64,000 nt of DNA from Streptococcus ovis DSM 16829 (GCF_000380125.1 NZ_KB904580.1:149137-213136), one strand, 5' to 3'; counted from the first letter of the stretch, positions 43,062-54,386 are shown. Translations and numbers: made by a program. The notes: generated from the sequence alone by a model not told the origin.

Positions 43062-44536
43062 TACTGAATTCCTAATTGTTGGATGAAGCGATGAAAAGCT
43101 GCTTGTCCTTCTGCTGTCCGCTTATAAACACCTGCATCTTCTAGGACACGACTAAAGACCTTCCCCACTTCGCCTTGTACAACCTGGGTTACATTTTCAA
43201 CTGTAATTTTTCCATGATACTGAGATTTTAAGTCATCTGCCCATTTTTGATGGTAAGCGTCAACCGCCTCCACTTGATCAAGCAAGTACGCTTCAACTAC
43301 CTTTAACTCTTCTTTCAAACGTGGTGGTAAAATCGCTAAGCCCATCACCTCAATCAAGCCTATATTTTCCTTCTTGATATGTTGCACATCTGGATGTGGA
43401 TGATACAGGCCATCTGGAAAGTCCTCTGAAGTTTGATTGTCCCGCAAGACCAAATCCAATTCAAAGCGGCCCTCTTTTTTACGCGCAATCGGCGTAATCG
43501 TATGATGTGGCTGTCCGTTTGAAAAAGCACGAATCCCTACCGTTTCATCAGAATAGTCTCGCCAGACAGTGAGAACTTTAGAAGCCAATTCCACCAGACG
43601 TTGCTTATCTTCCCCACTGATCCGAATGACAGACATCGGCCATTTGACAATCCCAGCAGTCACATCTTCAAACCCTTTGACAACAAAGGAATATTCGACT
43701 GGCGCTACTTCCATCGCAAAGGTATGACGACCTCCTTGATAATGTTCATGAGTCAGGATTGAACCTCCAACAATTGGCAAATCCGCATTTGAACCTGCAA
43801 AATAACCCGGAAACTGGTCTACAATATTCAGTAAGCGCTCAAAGGTCAGCTCGCTGATTTTCATTGGCTCATGTTGCCCATAGAAGAAAATACAGTGCTC
43901 ATTGAAATAAGCATATGGCGAGTACTGGAAACCCCATGTTTCGTTGTTTATCTCATAGCGGATGACGCGGTGGTTGGCACGAGCTGGATGATTGATTCGT
44001 CCTTGATAGCCCTCATTTTCCATGCAAAGCTGGCATTGTGGATAAGTAGAGGATTTTACCAATTTCGCTTGTGCAATCGCCTTGGGATCCTTCTCAGGTT
44101 TGGATAAGTTAATCGTAATCTCCAACTCTCCATATTCTGTTGGCACCTGATAATAGATATTCTTTGCGATCGCCTTTACTTTTACATAATCATTGGCCTT
44201 GCTCAAGCGATAAAAATCAGCAATCGCCTGCTCTGGTTGAATTTCATAGGTTTGCCAGAAATCCTGATTCACCTGACTAGGAGGTGGTGTGATGAAATCC
44301 ATCAACTCAGCACCAACGATATCCTGCTCTTCCAATAATTCCCCACACATACCATTTTGCACAGCTAAAGCAACCAATTCATCTTTTAAATCAATAAGTT
44401 GTTCTGATCTCGTTTCAGTGTCAAGACCATCTTCTCCCACTAGGGCCATGACTCGGTTAGTCAGATAGATGCGGTCCAATTCTTCGTACTGGCTGTTGGC
44501 TATGACTTGGGTGATAAATGTTTCAAGTAATTTCAT
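43061..44536 (-). CDS. galT: UDP-glucose-hexose-1-phosphate uridylyltransferase (Firmicutes type)
   Basis: This 491-residue GalT is of the second class, which is longer than and unlike the E. coli enzyme. It has [39 protein letters not shown] and [15 protein letters not shown], the His-rich active site. It exchanges UMP between UDP-glucose and galactose-1-phosphate. It follows galK by 36 bases in the Leloir operon. galE is not in the window. Confidence 0.93.
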   Translation of the reverse strand: MKLLETFITQVIANSQYEELDRIYLTNRVMALVGEDGLDTETRSEQLIDLKDELVALAVQNGMCGELLEEQDIVGAELMDFITPPPSQVNQDFWQTYEIQPEQAIADFYRLSKANDYVKVKAIAKNIYYQVPTEYGELEITINLSKPEKDPKAIAQAKLVKSSTYPQCQLCMENEGYQGRINHPARANHRVIRYEINNETWGFQYSPYAYFNEHCIFFYGQHEPMKISELTFERLLNIVDQFPGYFAGSNADLPIVGGSILTHEHYQGGRHTFAMEVAPVEYSFVVKGFEDVTAGIVKWPMSVIRISGEDKQRLVELASKVLTVWRDYSDETVGIRAFSNGQPHHTITPIARKKEGRFELDLVLRDNQTSEDFPDGLYHPHPDVQHIKKENIGLIEVMGLAILPPRLKEELKVVEAYLLDQVEAVDAYHQKWADDLKSQYHGKITVENVTQVVQGEVGKVFSRVLEDAGVYKRTAEGQAAFHRFIQQLGIQ

Positions 44537-44572
44537 TCTATTTACATCTCTTTTTTAAACTGGAACACACCA

Positions 44573-45745
44573 TTATTTACGAGAGAGAACGCGGCTACCG
44601 CCCGCAATTTCTGCGATATAAAAATCTGGTGCATAGCCGATTTTCTCTGTATAAATACGACCGACATTCTCGGTGAAAGAGTCTACCTTGTCCTTTTGAA
44701 CAATGGCAATTCCACATCCTCCAAAACCAGCACCTGTCATCCGAGCTCCCAGTACTCCTGCTTGTTCCCAAGCGGTATGAGCAAGTGTATCTAATTCAAT
44801 CCCTGTTACTTCATAATCATGTTCAAGGGAAACATGAGATGCGTTTACTAAGCGACCAAATTTTTTCAGATCGCCTGCCACCAAGGCGTCTTTAGCTTTA
44901 AGAGTCCGTTGGTTTTCAGAAACCGCATGACGAGCCCGTTTGAGACGATTGGCATCTTTAATCAGATAAGCATATTCATCAAAGGTCACTTCATCAAGTT
45001 CTCCTAAAGTTTCAATAGATAGCAAGGCATTTAATTCTGTCACAGCTGTTTCACATTCAGCGCGACGCTCATTATACTTAGAGTCAGCCAATTCTCTACG
45101 CTTATTGGTGTTCATGATAACGACGACATGGTCCCCAAGGTCCAATGGTACCAATTCATATTCTAAAGTATTAGTATCCAAATAAATAGCCTGCTTGTTC
45201 GCTCCCATACCGATAGCAAATTGATCCATAATTCCAGAATTGACACCAATAAATTCATTTTCGGTTTGCTTACCTATTTTAACCAAATCAATCCGATTCA
45301 GTTTCAATTCAAACAACTCTTCAGCTATAATCCCAATCAATAACTCCAAAGAAGCAGATGAAGACAAGCCAGAGCCATTTGGAATATTGCCAAAAACATA
45401 GACATCCATCCCTGCTTCAATCGTATGGCCTGCCTCTTGCAAGAATTTCAACACGCCTTTGGGATAATTAGTCCAATTGTCCTCTTTTTTGAAAACCAAA
45501 TCTTGCAGATCCACTTCAATAATACCCAAGTGTTCAAAATTTCCTGAGTAGAATCGCAAGAGTTGGTCATCTCGTTTACGAGCTGCTCCGTAAGTTCCCA
45601 GTGTTATCGCAGCTGGAAATACATGACCACCGTTATAATCTGTATGCTCTCCAATTAGATTAATCCGTCCTGGAGAGAAGAAGGTAGCATCTGGTTCTAC
45701 TCCAAAAACCTCTGTAAAAGCCTGAATCAAGTCTTTTATATCCAT
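44573..45745 (-). CDS. galK: Galactokinase
   Basis: This 390-residue GHMP kinase has the galactokinase signature [17 protein letters not shown], the ATP loop [13 protein letters not shown], the catalytic Asp region NSGIMDQFA and [11 protein letters not shown]. It phosphorylates galactose at C1. It is first in galK-galT, divergent from galR. Confidence 0.95.
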   Translation of the reverse strand: MDIKDLIQAFTEVFGVEPDATFFSPGRINLIGEHTDYNGGHVFPAAITLGTYGAARKRDDQLLRFYSGNFEHLGIIEVDLQDLVFKKEDNWTNYPKGVLKFLQEAGHTIEAGMDVYVFGNIPNGSGLSSSASLELLIGIIAEELFELKLNRIDLVKIGKQTENEFIGVNSGIMDQFAIGMGANKQAIYLDTNTLEYELVPLDLGDHVVVIMNTNKRRELADSKYNERRAECETAVTELNALLSIETLGELDEVTFDEYAYLIKDANRLKRARHAVSENQRTLKAKDALVAGDLKKFGRLVNASHVSLEHDYEVTGIELDTLAHTAWEQAGVLGARMTGAGFGGCGIAIVQKDKVDSFTENVGRIYTEKIGYAPDFYIAEIAGGSRVLSRK

Positions 45746-45777
45746 AAGACAAACTCCTTTGTAACCGTTTTTCTTTT

Positions 45778-45843
45778 ATTCTAATCATTTTTTTACCTTC
45801 TGTCAATATTTTTAGTAAATTTTTAGTAAAAATGTGATATAAT
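45778..45843. promoter_or_regulatory. Divergent galK/galR promoters with a tandem 11-bp repeat
   Basis: galK on the minus strand has TTGACA (45806-45801), 17 bp, TAGAAT (45783-45778). galR on the plus strand has TATAAT at 45838-45843 with a poor -35. Between them TTTTTAGTAAA is repeated head to tail at 45809-45819 and 45820-45830, one helical turn apart, the likely GalR site. A cre-like sequence covers 45760-45773. Confidence 0.6.
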
Positions 45844-45879
45844 AAATATTATATAAACCATAAACGAAGGAGAATACCG

Positions 45880-46881
45880 ATGGCAACTATTAAAGATATT
45901 GCAGAACTGGCTTCCGTATCCTCAGCCACCGTATCTCGTGTCCTAAAAGACGATAAAACACTAGCTGTTAGCCCTGAAACACGCGAAGCAATCTTTACAG
46001 CCGCACAACAACTTGGTTATACAAAGCATTTGAAAAAAAGTCATCTATCCGAACCTCAACCCACACTGGCTATTGTCCAGTGGTATAGCGAGGCTGAGGA
46101 ATTAGATGACCTCTACTATTATTCTATCCGAATCAGTATTGAACAACGGGCCATAGAAATGGGTTACCAACTCCTGCGTTCTTTTAACGATTTGGACAAC
46201 CCTCGTTTGAAAGAAGCAGATGGTATAATTGCGATTGGAAAATTTAGCCAAAAGCAAGTCCAAACACTAGCTGACCTTCAACACAATCTCATCTTTGTGG
46301 ATAGCGATACGTTGGATGATGGTTTTTCCTGTGTTACGACCGATTTTAACCGATCTGTCATTCGTGTCATTGATCATTTCCTAGCACAAGGAATTACAGA
46401 TATCGGTCTTATCGCAGGCGAAGAGGCAACAGCTGACCACAAAGTTTCGTTGATAGACCCTCGCTTTAGGACTTTCAAGCAGTACCTAACCGATTTGAAA
46501 CTCTATCAAGCGCGCAATGTCTTTATCGGCCCCTTTACTAGCCAATCAGGCTATCAGCTGATGAAAACAGCCATTAGCGAATTAGGAGACGAATTACCTC
46601 ATGCTTTTTTTGTAGCAAGTGATGCCCTAGCTGTCGGTGCCTTACGAGCTTTACAAGAAGCTCAACTCCCAATTCCAGAGCGGGTACAAATCATCTCCTT
46701 TAATGGGACATCAATTACCACACAGGTTTATCCCACTCTTTCTAGCATCACAGTATTCACAGAGGAAATGGGCATTCAGGCCGTCGAACTGCTAGACAAC
46801 ATGATGAAAAAAGCCGAAGATTTTCACCCCCGGATGATAAAACTAAGCACACAATTAACTTTACGTGATAGTAGCAAGTAA
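45880..46881 (+). CDS. galR: LacI-family galactose operon regulator
   Basis: This 333-residue regulator has an N-terminal LacI helix-turn-helix and hinge (ATIKDIAELASVSSATVSRVLKDD) and a periplasmic-binding-protein-like effector domain (GIIAIGKFSQ, FVDSDT, VIDHFLAQGITDIGLIAGEE, FVASDALAVGALRALQ). It is divergent from galK-galT. GalR of streptococci autoregulates and controls galKT. AAGGAG precedes the ATG. Confidence 0.92.
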   Translation: MATIKDIAELASVSSATVSRVLKDDKTLAVSPETREAIFTAAQQLGYTKHLKKSHLSEPQPTLAIVQWYSEAEELDDLYYYSIRISIEQRAIEMGYQLLRSFNDLDNPRLKEADGIIAIGKFSQKQVQTLADLQHNLIFVDSDTLDDGFSCVTTDFNRSVIRVIDHFLAQGITDIGLIAGEEATADHKVSLIDPRFRTFKQYLTDLKLYQARNVFIGPFTSQSGYQLMKTAISELGDELPHAFFVASDALAVGALRALQEAQLPIPERVQIISFNGTSITTQVYPTLSSITVFTEEMGIQAVELLDNMMKKAEDFHPRMIKLSTQLTLRDSSK

Positions 46882-46905
46882 AAGCTAGGTTTCCCTAGCT
46901 TTTTA
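46880..46905. terminator. Terminator between galR and purC
   Basis: AAAAGCTAGG/CCTAGCTTTTT with loop TTTC, between convergent genes. Confidence 0.85.
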
Positions 46906-46908
46906 CGA

Positions 46909-47586
46909 TTATCCTAACAACATTTTTTCTAACTCCAATGGCAAAATATATTCTTCGCCACGATAAGCACGCATATTTCCACCCGAAATCTCATCAATAA
47001 GGGCTACTTTTCCATCAATCAAACCAAATTCAAACTTAATATCGTAGAGTTCGAGGTCTTTCTTGGTCAATTCTTCTTTGACCACATCACCGATTTTCTT
47101 AGCCAAATCAGCTAACTCTTCATAAGTCTCAGGTGACATGATTTGTAAAAGAGCGAGTGCATCCTTCGTAATAAGTGGATCACCTTTTTCATCATCTTTC
47201 AATGTCACTTCTACATACGTTGGGATGCTTGCCCCTGACTCGATGTACTCTCCATATCGGCGAATGAAAGAGCCTACCGCTCGATAACGGACAATGACTT
47301 CCACTCCCTTACCAAAAACAGTTGCTTTTTTTACCACTGCTTCATTTTTGTCCAAGTCTGCAGAAACAAAGTGAGTATTGAGCCCAAGAGTATTCAACTT
47401 CTCATAGAAGAACTTAGTCATCGCCAATGCAGCACGACCTGCCCCCTCGATTTGGAGCCCAACTTGATTTTCACCTGGATCAAAGACACCATCTTTTCCT
47501 GTCACATCATCCTTGAAATGCAACAAGACCGTCTTGTCATCTAGTTCAAATACATCTTTTGTCTTACCAGTGTAAATTTTTTGCAT
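46909..47586 (-). CDS. purC: Phosphoribosylaminoimidazole-succinocarboxamide synthase, stand-alone
   Basis: This 225-residue SAICAR synthase has IYTGKTKDVFEL, FKDDVTGKDG, VRYRAVGSFIRRYGEYIESG, ELYDIKFEFGLIDGKVALIDEISGGNMR. The start at 47586 after AAAGGAG is preferred to the extended frame at 47646. It joins aspartate to CAIR in purine synthesis. It is monocistronic and away from other pur genes. Streptococci usually carry purC at the head of a pur operon, so this may be a second copy or a relocated one. Confidence 0.9.
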   Translation of the reverse strand: MQKIYTGKTKDVFELDDKTVLLHFKDDVTGKDGVFDPGENQVGLQIEGAGRAALAMTKFFYEKLNTLGLNTHFVSADLDKNEAVVKKATVFGKGVEVIVRYRAVGSFIRRYGEYIESGASIPTYVEVTLKDDEKGDPLITKDALALLQIMSPETYEELADLAKKIGDVVKEELTKKDLELYDIKFEFGLIDGKVALIDEISGGNMRAYRGEEYILPLELEKMLLG

Positions 47587-47712
47587 CCTTCTGCTCCTTT
47601 TCGAAATATTGGAATGTTTCACCAAAAAGATACCTTTATTATACACTTTTTGCCCAGAAAATCTATCATTTTACGAAAAAATAATATCTTTACCACCAAT
47701 ACACGAACATTA

Positions 47713-47734
47713 AAACCAACCCGCAGGTTGGTTT
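47713..47734 (-). terminator. Terminator of the MetE-like gene
   Basis: AAACCAACC/GGTTGGTTT with loop CGCA, just downstream of the 47744 stop. Confidence 0.8.
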
Positions 47735-47743
47735 ATCAGACAA

Positions 47744-48859
47744 TTATCCCCAAACTTCATCAATCACTTCTTTGACAAGTTTTAGTTTATTCCATTGATC
47801 TTCATCTGTAATCAGATTTCCTTCAGCAGTTGAGGCGAAACCGCATTGAGTTGCAAGCCATAACTGGTCAAGTGGAACATACTGACTCGCTTCCTTAATG
47901 CGAGCAATCAACTGTTCTTTATCCTCTAATTGACCATTTTTGGTAGTCACCAAGCCAAGAACAGCCACCTTATCAGGATTTTTAAATTCTGCCAGTGGTT
48001 CAAAACCACCTGCACGTTCATTATCATACTCCAAGAAGTAGGATTTGGCATTTTCCTTGCCAAACAAAGTTTCAGCAACCTTTGTATAAGGCCCTTCAGT
48101 CAAGTGAGTTGATTGGTAATTCCCGCGACAAACGTGAGTATTAATCGTTAAATCTCCTGGCAGATTCTCAATCGCCTTATTATTGATATACAGGAAGTTA
48201 TCACGAATCACCTCTTGAGGCACAGCTCCCTTAGTCATCTTCTGATGGAAGTCATCATCCATGACAATCCCCCAGCTACAGTCATCCAACTGAATGGTAC
48301 GGGCACCTTCTTCGTATAGGGCAAGAATAGCCTCACGGTAAGCAACTGCCAAATCTTCCACTAACTCAGCTTGGTTTGGATAAACCTCTAAAGCCTTCTG
48401 CAGGTTGCTACCGCGTTGCAATTCAATTAAACATTGAGATGGTGAAGGAATCGTAATTTTAGCTTCCACTCCACGTTCATCAGCTAATTTTTTCAAAAAT
48501 TGGAAATGCTTGATAAAAGGGTGCTTTTCCTTAGTAAACCCAATCTTTCCTATTACAAGAGCAGAATCATCATTTGTCTCCACCCCAACGAAGTGTAACC
48601 CTTCACCATAATTCAGCTTTTCAATCCCATCAAAGCCCCAGAAGAAATCCACATGCCAGTTGGCACGACGGAACTCACCATCTGTGACCTTTTCCAGACC
48701 AACAGCCACCTGTTTATCTACTAATTCTGTAATCAAACGGTCTTCAACAGCGGTCAATTCCTCTTGCGAAATGTCACCAGCAGCAAAAGCTTCACGAGCC
48801 TCTACTAATTCTTTAGGTCGCAAAAATGATCCTACGTGTTCAAAATATTTTTTCGTCAT
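47744..48859 (-). CDS. MetE C-terminal-like (YxjG/YxjH) methionine synthase family protein
   Basis: This 371-residue protein corresponds to the catalytic C-terminal half of cobalamin-independent methionine synthase: VGSFLRP, VTDGEFRR, IQLDDCSWG, NTHVCRGNYQ with the zinc-binding His/Cys, FLEYD and ATQCGFAS with the second zinc Cys. It lacks the N-terminal folate-binding half, as in Bacillus YxjG/YxjH. It probably methylates homocysteine from a small donor. The frame opens with a GTG at 48868, but the ATG at 48859 is seven bases after AGGTGG. No T-box or SAM riboswitch is visible upstream. Confidence 0.85.
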   Translation of the reverse strand: MTKKYFEHVGSFLRPKELVEAREAFAAGDISQEELTAVEDRLITELVDKQVAVGLEKVTDGEFRRANWHVDFFWGFDGIEKLNYGEGLHFVGVETNDDSALVIGKIGFTKEKHPFIKHFQFLKKLADERGVEAKITIPSPSQCLIELQRGSNLQKALEVYPNQAELVEDLAVAYREAILALYEEGARTIQLDDCSWGIVMDDDFHQKMTKGAVPQEVIRDNFLYINNKAIENLPGDLTINTHVCRGNYQSTHLTEGPYTKVAETLFGKENAKSYFLEYDNERAGGFEPLAEFKNPDKVAVLGLVTTKNGQLEDKEQLIARIKEASQYVPLDQLWLATQCGFASTAEGNLITDEDQWNKLKLVKEVIDEVWG

Positions 48860-48955
48860 GTCATCCACCTCAATCTTTGATAGCCTTATTGTATCAAAGA
48901 CAGATATAGCTGTAAAATATGAATTTTATATATAATTGAATAGTTTCAAACTATA

Positions 48956-48983
48956 CCAAAAAACCAGTCCGAAGACTGGATTT
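48956..48983 (-). terminator. Second terminator after gatB
   Basis: CCAGTC-TTCG-GACTGG read on the minus strand, with a UUCG-type loop and TTTTTT following. Confidence 0.65.
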
Positions 48984-49046
48984 GAATTTTTCTATGCCAA
49001 ATAACTCTATTGGGCATGCTCTCTATCCTATTTCTAGGCTCGCGTT

Positions 49047-49069
49047 AAAATCATCCACTGGATGATTTT
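49047..49069 (-). terminator. Terminator of the gatCAB operon
   Basis: AAAATCATCCA and TGGATGATTTT are perfect 11-base arms, starting at the gatB stop codon. Confidence 0.7.
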
Positions 49070-50507
49070 AATCCAACAGCTTCTGCAATTCTTGCGCTAA
49101 AAGCTGTTGAGCAACTTGCGGATTTGCTTGGCCTTTGGTAGCTTTCATAAGGAAACCGGTAAAGGCTTTGTCTGCATTTCGTTTTCCTGACTTGAAGTCT
49201 GCAACAGCCGCTTCATTGTCCGCAAAGACTTGGTGAATGATTGGGATAAGAACAGCTGGATCCGATACTTGTACAAGTCCTGCTTTTTCAACGTATTCCT
49301 TAGCTGAGCCACCATTTTTCGCCAAATGCACAAAGACTTTTTTGGCAATCTTAGATGAAATCGTACTATCTTGGATGAGACCAATCATTTCAACCAAGTT
49401 TTCTGGTGTCAAAGCAATGGTTTCAATCGTTTTTTGCTCTGCATTGAGGAATTGTGCTACCTCACCTTGTAACCAGTTGGATACTTGCTTAGCATCTCCT
49501 CCAATCGCAACCGCTTGTTCAAAGAAATCAGAAAGAGCCTTGGTTGCTGTCAATTGACCAGCATCATAGGCTGAAAGACCAAGTTTTTCAACGTATTCCG
49601 CGCGACGCTCTGCTGGGAATTTTGGTAACTCGACACGCATTTCCTCAATCCACTCATCTGAAATCTCATAAAGCGGAAGGTCTGGCTCTGGGAAGTAACG
49701 GTAATCTGCCGCACCTTCCTTGACACGCATAAGGATAGTGCTCTTATTGGCTTCGTCATAACGACGCGTTTCTTGCTGAATCACGCCACCTGAACGTAAG
49801 ATTTTCGCTTGACGCTCTACCTCATATTCCAAACCTTTACGAACATTGCTAAAGGAGTTCAAGTTCTTCAACTCAGTCTTGGTACCAAATTTTTCTTGAC
49901 CAAAAGGACGAAGGGAAATATTGGCATCGACACGCATGGAACCTTCTTCCATCTTGACATCTGAAATACCCGTATATTGGATAATTTCCTTCAACGCTGT
50001 CAAGTAAGCATATGCTTCTTCTGGCGAACGCATATCCGCTTCTGATACGATTTCAATCAATGGCACCCCTTGACGGTTGAGGTCAACATATGAGTATCCG
50101 TCTGTTCCGTGAGTATTTTTACCAGCATCCTCTTCAAGATGCGCACGTTCCACACGAATCTTCTTGGTTGATCCATCTTCCAAGGTAATATCAATCCAAC
50201 CGTTATAACCAATTGGCTCATCAAATTGTGAAATCTGATAGTCCTTTGGATTATCTGGATAGAAATAATTTTTACGGTCAAAGTGCATGTGCTGGTGAAT
50301 ATCCATGTTCAAAGCTAGCGCAGCCTTGATCCCTGCATCAATAACACCCTTATTCATCACAGGAAGCACACCAGGGAAAGACCAGTCAATCACATTGGTA
50401 TTGGCATTTGGTTCTTGCCCGAAATGAGCAGATGAAGGTGAGAAAATTTTAGAATTGGTATTCAATTCCACATGGACTTCTAGTCCGATAATGGTTTCAA
50501 AGTTCAT
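49068..50507 (-). CDS. gatB: Aspartyl/glutamyl-tRNA amidotransferase subunit B
   Basis: This 479-residue GatB has [57 protein letters not shown] and the C-terminal YqeY-like tail. It phosphorylates Glu-tRNA(Gln) or Asp-tRNA(Asn) before amidation. It starts at the gatA stop (one-base overlap). Confidence 0.96.
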   Translation of the reverse strand: MNFETIIGLEVHVELNTNSKIFSPSSAHFGQEPNANTNVIDWSFPGVLPVMNKGVIDAGIKAALALNMDIHQHMHFDRKNYFYPDNPKDYQISQFDEPIGYNGWIDITLEDGSTKKIRVERAHLEEDAGKNTHGTDGYSYVDLNRQGVPLIEIVSEADMRSPEEAYAYLTALKEIIQYTGISDVKMEEGSMRVDANISLRPFGQEKFGTKTELKNLNSFSNVRKGLEYEVERQAKILRSGGVIQQETRRYDEANKSTILMRVKEGAADYRYFPEPDLPLYEISDEWIEEMRVELPKFPAERRAEYVEKLGLSAYDAGQLTATKALSDFFEQAVAIGGDAKQVSNWLQGEVAQFLNAEQKTIETIALTPENLVEMIGLIQDSTISSKIAKKVFVHLAKNGGSAKEYVEKAGLVQVSDPAVLIPIIHQVFADNEAAVADFKSGKRNADKAFTGFLMKATKGQANPQVAQQLLAQELQKLLD

Positions 50508-51973
50508 TAGTTGTCACCTCCAAAAATCACTGGTTGTTGTCTGTGATAGTCTGTTGTTGCTTCAAATGCTGCTGCTGCTTGATAAATGGTTTCTTCACTG
50601 TATTTTGGTCCAATCAATTGCAAGCCAACCGGCAAACCATCCACAAAACCTGATGGAATGGAAATCCCTGGAAGCCCTGCAAGGTTAACTGGAATTGTTA
50701 GCAAATCAGCCAAATACATGGCAACTGGGTCATGGCTTTGACCATCCAAGTCATAAGCTACTGTCGGCGTTGTTGGCCCAAGAATCAAGTCATAGTCCGC
50801 AAAAACCTTTTCAAAGTCTTGGATAATCAAGGTACGAACCTGACCAGCTTTCTTGAAGTAAGCATCGTAGTAGCCAGATGACAAGGAGAAAGTTCCCAGC
50901 ATAATCCGACGTTTTACTTCATCACCAAAGCCTTGACTGCGAGTGTTGACATAGATTTCTTCAAGACTTTTAGCATCTTCTGCACGGAAACCATAGCGAA
51001 TGCCATCAAAGCGTTGCAAGTTTGATGAAGCTTCTGATGAAGCAATGATGTAGTAAACTGCGACACCATATTTAGAATGAGGCAGACTGACTTCTTCCAC
51101 CACCGCACCTAATGATTCAAAGTGTTTGGCAGCTGCTACTATATTTTCTTTAATTTTCGGATCAATTCCCTCACCCAAATATTCTTTAGGAAGAGCAATC
51201 TTCATGCCCTTGATGTCCTGACCGATTTTTGAGGTATAGTCTGCCACACACACAGGCGCTGAGGTTGAATCCTTGCTGTCACTACTTGCAATCACATTGA
51301 GCAACTGTGCATTTTCTTTGACAGTCGGTGAAAAAGGACCAATTTGGTCAAGCGAACTACCAAAGGCAATGAGGCCAAAACGAGAAACCGTTCCATAAGT
51401 TGGTTTCAACCCAACAATACCATTAAAGGCTGCTGGCTGACGGATTGAGCCACCAGTATCCGAACCCAATGACAAACGCACTTGACCAGAGGCAACTGCT
51501 GTTGCAGAACCGCCTGATGAACCACCAGGAACCTTCGTTTGGTCCCAAGCATTTTTCGTTTTCTTGAAGTAAGATGTCTCGGTTGAACCACCCATGGCAA
51601 ATTCATCCATGTTGGTCTTACCAACCACGATCATTCCATTTTGGTAGGCATTGGCAACTGCTGTCGCATCAAAAATTGGCTCATAATTGTAAAGCATTTT
51701 AGACGCTGCGGTTGTCAATATTCCCTTAGTTGAGATATTATCTTTAACTGCCAAAGGAATCCCTGACATGATATTGTCTGCATCAATTCCTTTTTCATCA
51801 ATCACCTTAGCTTGAGCAAGCGCAGTTTCTTCTGAAATCGTAATAAAGGAACCAACCGCTTCTTCACGAGATTTGATGTCTTCAAGCGTTGCTTTTGTGA
51901 GTTCTGTGGCAGTGACTTCTTTTGCAACCAAGAGGTCATGCAATTCTTTAATCGTTTTATTATTAAATGACAT
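50507..51973 (-). CDS. gatA: Aspartyl/glutamyl-tRNA amidotransferase subunit A
   Basis: This 488-residue amidase-signature enzyme has the Ser-cisSer-Lys triad in [18 protein letters not shown] and [11 protein letters not shown]. It releases ammonia from glutamine for GatB. It starts at the gatC stop. Confidence 0.96.
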   Translation of the reverse strand: MSFNNKTIKELHDLLVAKEVTATELTKATLEDIKSREEAVGSFITISEETALAQAKVIDEKGIDADNIMSGIPLAVKDNISTKGILTTAASKMLYNYEPIFDATAVANAYQNGMIVVGKTNMDEFAMGGSTETSYFKKTKNAWDQTKVPGGSSGGSATAVASGQVRLSLGSDTGGSIRQPAAFNGIVGLKPTYGTVSRFGLIAFGSSLDQIGPFSPTVKENAQLLNVIASSDSKDSTSAPVCVADYTSKIGQDIKGMKIALPKEYLGEGIDPKIKENIVAAAKHFESLGAVVEEVSLPHSKYGVAVYYIIASSEASSNLQRFDGIRYGFRAEDAKSLEEIYVNTRSQGFGDEVKRRIMLGTFSLSSGYYDAYFKKAGQVRTLIIQDFEKVFADYDLILGPTTPTVAYDLDGQSHDPVAMYLADLLTIPVNLAGLPGISIPSGFVDGLPVGLQLIGPKYSEETIYQAAAAFEATTDYHRQQPVIFGGDN

Positions 51974-52275
51974 TAAGCATCTCCTCCGTCTTCAAAGATA
52001 GCAGGTACCTTGATAAAGTTATTCGCACTTTCTGGTACATTTTTAAATAAGAGATCGCGGTCTGTTCCCGCTTCTGCCTTGTCCTCACGGACAACTGTTC
52101 TGCGGTCTGCCATAGTCGTTGTAATCGGCACACCAGTTGTATCGACTTCGTTTAACAATTCCACCATATCGACAATTTTTGTCAATGTTGTTGCAAATTC
52201 AGCTGTCTCTTCGTTTGAAAATGACAATTTCGACAACTTGGCAACATGGCGTACTTCTTCTTCAGAAATTTTCAT
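51973..52275 (-). CDS. gatC: Aspartyl/glutamyl-tRNA amidotransferase subunit C
   Basis: This 100-residue GatC has [21 protein letters not shown] and a C-terminal belt peptide ([21 protein letters not shown]) that wraps GatA. It is the first gene of gatC-gatA-gatB. AGAGGTAA precedes the ATG and TATAAT lies at 52317-52312. Confidence 0.95.
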   Translation of the reverse strand: MKISEEEVRHVAKLSKLSFSNEETAEFATTLTKIVDMVELLNEVDTTGVPITTTMADRRTVVREDKAEAGTDRDLLFKNVPESANNFIKVPAIFEDGGDA

Positions 52276-52425
52276 GAGTTACCTCTTCTATTAGTCTACA
52301 TAATCTTTTTCATTATACCACATTTTTAGCTATTTTTTGAGACGTAAGCCACCAGAATCCAAAAGTAAAAATTTATGGTAAAAATTGATACAAGAAAAGC
52401 CTCTCAGTATGAAAGGCTTCTCACA

Positions 52426-52725
52426 TTATCTTTCCAACTCACCCGTCCAAGCACCTGTTCCGCCATTGACATTGGTCACATCGCAGCCTTCGCTTGCCAA
52501 GAAAGCGCAGGCTTGGGCAGAACGGCCACCCATTTGACAAATGATGTGGTATGGTTTGTCAGTGTCCAACTCTGTATAGCGACTCACTAACTCACTCAAA
52601 GGCAGATTGATTGCTCCTGGAACGTGACCCGCAGCAAATTCGTCAGTTTCACGCACATCAATGAGGTTGATTGTTTCGGTATCCAATAAGGTTTTCAATT
52701 CTGTAATCGAAATAGTTTTAGTCAT
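52426..52725 (-). CDS. Single-domain rhodanese-like sulfurtransferase
   Basis: This 99-residue rhodanese has NLIDVRETDEFAAGHVPGAINLP and the active loop CQMGGRS with the persulfide cysteine. It overlaps the CoA-disulfide reductase gene by eight bases and belongs to the sulfur operon under the CstR-like repressor. It probably moves sulfane sulfur between thiols. Confidence 0.88.
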   Translation of the reverse strand: MTKTISITELKTLLDTETINLIDVRETDEFAAGHVPGAINLPLSELVSRYTELDTDKPYHIICQMGGRSAQACAFLASEGCDVTNVNGGTGAWTGELER

Positions 52726-54370
52726 GAATAATTTCCTCCGGTCTAACGGTATTATAAAGTGAATAGGCTCCGTCTAAGTTTTGAACGTTAAAGCCGTTTT
52801 GTTTGAGAATGCGCTCTGCAATGTAAGAGCGTAAGCCACTGTGGCAGCTGACGATATATTCTTGCGATTTATCCAATTCGTCCAATCGCTCACGCAAACT
52901 ATCAAGCGGAATGACCACTGCATCAGAGAAGCGACCACTCGCAACCTCAGATTCTGTACGGACATCCAACAAAATTTTGCCGTTTGCCAATTCATCCTTC
53001 AATTCGTACCATTGAACGCTATCGCTTGTCCCTTCAGCTAAATTAGTTGCTGCATAACCAATCATATTGACAGGGTCTTTAGCTGAACCAAATGGTGGCG
53101 CATAGGTAAATTCTAATTCAGGCAAATCAAAAATCGTCAAGCCACCCTTAATGGCTGTGGCTAGGATGTCAATCCGCTTATCAATACCTTTTTGCCCCAC
53201 AGCTTGCGCACCATAGATGACACCTGTCTTAGGATTAAAGACCAATTTGAGTGTGATAGAAGTTGCCCCTGGATAATAGCCAGCATGGTCATTTCCAGTT
53301 GTATGGACCACAGCGACATCTTTAAAGGTTTGGCGAGCTACACGTTCGCTAAGTCCAGTCGAGGCTGCTGCCAGACCAAAGGCACGGACAATGGCAGTAC
53401 CAATAGAGCCTTTGTTTTCACGCGCTTGCCCAGCAATAATGTCAGCCACCTGACGCCCTTGACGATTCGCTGGATTGGCTAGCGAAATCAGCGCATCTTG
53501 GCCGGTAATTTGGTTTTTGACAACAATAGCATCACCGACGGCATAGATATCAGGCAGATTCGTTTGATAGTGCTCGTCAACCAAGATGCCACCGCGTAAT
53601 CCGAGTTCAATACCTGCATCTTTTGCGAGTGTGTTCTCTGGTTGAACCCCAACTGAAAGAATGGTCACATCTGACGTTAGCTCATTACCATCTTCTAGGA
53701 CAATCACTTGTCCTTGGTTTTTGAAAAGCTGAGCAGATTGGCCTGTGATAACGCGGATACCATTCTTGATTAATTCTGCTTGAACAAATGCTGCCATTTC
53801 TTCATCGAGTGGTGGTAAGACATGAGGTGCCTTCTCAATCAAAGTGACCTCTAATCCTTTTTTAGCTAAACTTTCAGCCATTTCAAGACCGATAAAGCCA
53901 GCACCAATCACTGTTGCCTTACCAGATGTTTGATGTTCTAGTGTAGCCATAATGTGATCCAAGTCTGGAATATTACGAAGCGTGAAGACATTTGTTGCTT
54001 CATCCAAACCTGCCATCGGAGGCACAAATGGTTTAGCACCTGGTGACAGGATTAGCTTATCATAACTTTCTGTGTATTCTTTGCCCTTTGAAACGACAGT
54101 GACTACTTTTTGCTCAGGATTGATCGAAAGGACTTCTGTTTCAGGACGGACATCTAGCTCAAAACGAGCTTTCAGACGCTCAGGTGTCTGAACTAATAAG
54201 CTCGAACGCTCTGCAATTTCCCCAGAGACATGGAAGGGTAAACCACAGTTCGCAAAGGAAACATACGGTCCTTTATCAAAGACAATGATTTCCGCATCTT
54301 CCATGAGACGACGAAGACGAGTTGCAGCAGACATACCGCCAGCGACACCACCAATAATCACAATTTTCAT
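52718..54370 (-). CDS. CoA-disulfide reductase / persulfide reductase with C-terminal rhodanese domain
   Basis: This 550-residue flavoprotein has an FAD site (KIVIIGGVAGGMSAATRLRR), the redox cysteine in SFANCGLP and an NAD(P)H site (ATVIGAGFIGLEMAE). A second FAD motif (IYAVGDAI) precedes a C-terminal rhodanese domain with CHSGLRS (about residues 460-550). CDR-rhodanese fusions reduce CoA-persulfide or polysulfide. The ATG at 54370 follows GGAGGTC. It is the second gene of the operon. Confidence 0.88.
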   Translation of the reverse strand: MKIVIIGGVAGGMSAATRLRRLMEDAEIIVFDKGPYVSFANCGLPFHVSGEIAERSSLLVQTPERLKARFELDVRPETEVLSINPEQKVVTVVSKGKEYTESYDKLILSPGAKPFVPPMAGLDEATNVFTLRNIPDLDHIMATLEHQTSGKATVIGAGFIGLEMAESLAKKGLEVTLIEKAPHVLPPLDEEMAAFVQAELIKNGIRVITGQSAQLFKNQGQVIVLEDGNELTSDVTILSVGVQPENTLAKDAGIELGLRGGILVDEHYQTNLPDIYAVGDAIVVKNQITGQDALISLANPANRQGRQVADIIAGQARENKGSIGTAIVRAFGLAAASTGLSERVARQTFKDVAVVHTTGNDHAGYYPGATSITLKLVFNPKTGVIYGAQAVGQKGIDKRIDILATAIKGGLTIFDLPELEFTYAPPFGSAKDPVNMIGYAATNLAEGTSDSVQWYELKDELANGKILLDVRTESEVASGRFSDAVVIPLDSLRERLDELDKSQEYIVSCHSGLRSYIAERILKQNGFNVQNLDGAYSLYNTVRPEEIIHD

Positions 54371-54386
54371 CGGAATGACCTCCATT

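Noticed and set aside
45760-45773. cre site of galK
   Set aside because: The first two consensus bases do not match and it lies downstream of the -10; kept only as a remark.
48860-49046. T-box or SAM riboswitch for the MetE-like gene
   Set aside because: No T-box sequence, specifier loop or S-box elements; only the gatB terminators are present.
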